Origin: Candidatus Neomicrothrix sp. UBA2517 | Lineage (GTDB): Bacteria; Actinomycetota; Acidimicrobiia; Acidimicrobiales; UBA8592 | NCBI GenBank assembly: GCA_002341185.1 | Contig: DDNP01000023.1 | Span: 5,036-11,627, forward strand | DNA length: 6,592 nt | Direction: 5' to 3' | Shown: positions 5,069 through 6,592 of the stretch, in pieces | How the letters are laid out: the number at the start of each line of letters is the position of its first letter | Position numbering within the stretch: position 1 is the stretch's first letter | The notes under the pieces: model-generated | What the model was told of the DNA's origin: nothing | Database searches by the model: none | What the model saw: only the letters and a program-made list of their open reading frames with translations | Made by a program: the position numbers and the translations under genes

Positions 5069-6592
5069 ATGAGTGATCAATCAAGTAATGGTTCGGATTT
5101 GAAAGGATGGTTTTCTCAGCCATCATCTAAGCGTTTTGTCGCCCTAGCGTCTGCTGTCATCATTGCTCTTATAGCCACTTTGGTAATTATCAATGCATCT
5201 TCTTCTAATGAAAATGTTAAATCTGATTTAAGTGGGCTCTCTGACTTAACCCCTGAAAGTGGCTATCTATTCCAGCCGGCAGATTCGATAGGGCCCGACC
5301 CTTTTACACCCTCTTTCGCGAATTATATATTAGATGTACCTACAGAAAATCTCGAGACTGGAATTGTAAGTGGGAGCTCAACCGGTCTGTATGGCGGTAC
5401 AGGCGAAAATGCATGTGACATAGATAAACTCTTGGCATTTCTTCTCGCTAATCCTGATATTGGTTCTGCATGGGCAGAAGTTCAGGGCATCGATCCAAGC
5501 GAGTTAGAGGACTTCATTCGCAGTTTAACTCCAGCAGTTTTGTTACAAAATACGTTGGTAACAAATCACGGTTATTCAGATGGTGAAGCAACACCATTCC
5601 TTGCTGTTCTTGAAGCTGGAACCGCTGTTCTAGTTGATGAAGATGGTATTCCTAGAGCACGATGTGCGTGCGGTAACCCGTTACTAGTTCCCGAAGAGGA
5701 AGAGGAAGAGGAGCCGGAACCAACTCCTACACCGGATCAGCCGGAACTTCTTGACGCATGTCCTGAACCAAATCCTCCGTATGGAATTCATAAGAATGGA
5801 GATGATGAATGGATTCTTACCACCGAGGAAGGAGAATTCATATGGGAAACAAGTCTTCCAGGTTGGCAAGACACATCCCAAGATTTATCGGATCCTTCAA
5901 ATTTTTACGCAACAGAATTTGATGTCCCTGGCTACATTGAGGAATGTTTTCCCTGTCCTGAGGACTCATCCAATTCTGATTACAACCCGTCATATGATTG
6001 GAATCCAGACGGAAGTTACCGAACTAGTGATGATGTACTCCGACGTGAAGATGATGACAGAACTGAAATTTATGTCGTCATCGTACCCAAACCTGACAGT
6101 GAAGAGGTGGAGATCGAAGACGTTGATGAAGGCTTCTCCGAAGATTTTGAAGAAGGGTACGATGCCGAAAAAGGGTTTGACGGATGTTTCCCCCCTTGTC
6201 CTGATGAAGGTGATTGGGGATGGAGCATAGCTGAGTTCGATTGGTTAGATGAAGGTAATCGGGGAGATCTCGATTTAGATGGGATTGAATATTCAGGTTT
6301 TGTGTGGCATGAGCCCGGTAGTGACACTGAGGATCGTCTTGGAGCGTGGGCTTGGAATGGGTATGGTTGGGAACGAATCCTTGTTTTAGCTGATGACCCT
6401 GACTTTGGTGTCGTCTATGAAGATTATAAAGATTTGCCTGGTTGGACCGAGGATTGTTTCGAATGCCCTGATTGGGGTTGGGTAGAAACAGAAGATGGTG
6501 GTTGGGAATGGCATGCGCCAGACGGAACTGTTTGGTCCTATGATTTCATGGGGAATTGGTCAATTATGGGCGACATTGAGCCCATCTTATTT
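5069..6592 (+). CDS. Membrane-anchored DUF6777-like protein with Cys/Trp-rich repeats (3' end missing)
   Basis: The frame runs open for 508 codons to the window edge. A short cytoplasmic N-terminus leads to one membrane helix (about 22-42) without a cleavage site, so the rest should be outside. Residues about 63-206 match the actinobacterial DUF6777 family as I recall it: I-G-P-D-P-F-T-P-S, then V-S-G-S-S-T-G-L-Y-G-G-T, C-D-I-D-K-L-L-A-F-L, S-L-T-P-A-V-L-L, V-T-N-H-G-Y, L-E-A-G-T-A-V-L-V-D, and R-A-R-C-A-C-G-N-P-L. The family has no known function that I am aware of. A run of Glu and a Pro/Thr stretch (208-225) then lead into a long acidic part with Cys-Pro knots (C231; C293/C296; C373/C377; C463/C466) and many Trp. 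These look like degenerate tandem modules of 60-90 residues. Frames overlapping it at 5751-6230 and 6070-6327 are shadows. Confidence 0.9.
   Translation, partial: MSDQSSNGSDLKGWFSQPSSKRFVALASAVIIALIATLVIINASSSNENVKSDLSGLSDLTPESGYLFQPADSIGPDPFTPSFANYILDVPTENLETGIVSGSSTGLYGGTGENACDIDKLLAFLLANPDIGSAWAEVQGIDPSELEDFIRSLTPAVLLQNTLVTNHGYSDGEATPFLAVLEAGTAVLVDEDGIPRARCACGNPLLVPEEEEEEEPEPTPTPDQPELLDACPEPNPPYGIHKNGDDEWILTTEEGEFIWETSLPGWQDTSQDLSDPSNFYATEFDVPGYIEECFPCPEDSSNSDYNPSYDWNPDGSYRTSDDVLRREDDDRTEIYVVIVPKPDSEEVEIEDVDEGFSEDFEEGYDAEKGFDGCFPPCPDEGDWGWSIAEFDWLDEGNRGDLDLDGIEYSGFVWHEPGSDTEDRLGAWAWNGYGWERILVLADDPDFGVVYEDYKDLPGWTEDCFECPDWGWVETEDGGWEWHAPDGTVWSYDFMGNWSIMGDIEPILF
5759..6592 (+). repeat. Degenerate tandem Cys-Pro/Trp protein modules
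   Basis: Within the DUF6777-like protein, landmarks recur: C-P-E-P at 231, C-F-P-C-P at 293, C-F-P-P-C-P at 373 and C-F-E-C-P at 463, spaced 62, 80 and 90 residues apart. Each is preceded or followed by an acidic, Trp/Gly-rich stretch; P-G-Y-I-E-E-C-F at 287 and P-G-W-T-E-D-C-F at 457 match best. P-D-G with nearby Trp also recurs (about 313 and 484). DNA identity between modules is low, so the repeat is old. The array continues past the window. Confidence 0.55.

Noticed and set aside
5058..5072. Four-codon upstream frame (M-R-K-L-stop) whose TGA overlaps the ATG at 5069
   Set aside because: It has no ribosome site of its own, and its codons are the ribosome site of the main gene. Chance is the simplest explanation, though translational coupling cannot be excluded.
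5751..6230. Plus-strand reading frame of 159 codons
   Set aside because: It lies wholly inside the longer open frame from 5069, which has a ribosome site, a membrane helix and a recognisable domain. It has no such support.
6070..6327. Minus-strand reading frame of 85 codons rich in Ser/Pro
   Set aside because: Antisense to the acidic repeat region of the DUF6777-like gene; composition is that of a shadow.

Overview
The window (about 40% G+C by eye) looks chromosomal. It most likely comes from a low-G+C actinobacterium, perhaps a marine or freshwater member of the Acidimicrobiia. The evidence is the set of protein families: an actinobacterial AMIN-like lipoprotein, a DUF6777-type membrane protein, and a sigma factor fused to a zinc-finger anti-sigma domain and extracellular beta-sandwich domains. 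The placement is inference from family content; there is no rRNA or other phylogenetic marker. I see no tRNA, rRNA, CRISPR array, insertion sequence or phage gene. There is no gene-free stretch longer than about 230 bases.

Layout. (1) 2-688, + strand: the 3' part of a gene for an envelope protein with an acidic linker, an SH3-like domain and a Cys-containing C-terminal domain. (2) 747-1604, + strand: a lipoprotein with an acidic Ser/Glu linker and an AMIN-like domain. (3) 1618-3702, - strand, convergent with gene 2 and only 13 bases from it: a 694-residue ECF-type sigma factor continuous with a zinc-binding anti-sigma domain, one membrane helix and about 380 predicted extracellular residues. 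(4) 3703-3931: a divergent regulatory region. (5) 3932-4954, + strand: a secreted, C-terminally membrane-anchored protein with an Ala/Glu/Gln coiled coil, followed by a strong terminator. (6) 5069 to the window end, + strand: a long reading frame with no stop, encoding a membrane-anchored DUF6777-like protein with Cys/Trp-rich repeats.

The main discovery candidate is the sigma gene and its control region. Two outward-facing copies of the same two-part element, GGGTGTAAG-N14-CTCRTCTWA, lie between the sigma gene and the coiled-coil gene, one reading into each. The second half contains the CRTC core typical of ECF -10 elements, and TGTAAG lies 16 bases from it, a normal ECF spacing. The simplest reading is that the sigma factor activates its own gene and the divergent envelope gene from twin promoters. 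Sensor, anti-sigma and sigma would then be one membrane polypeptide, and the main output a highly expressed surface protein. This is inference from sequence and needs experimental support.

Every protein encoded here is predicted to act at the membrane or outside it, and most are strongly acidic with long Glu/Ser/Asp linkers. The window therefore reads as a cell-surface locus, with the sigma fusion as its likely regulator.
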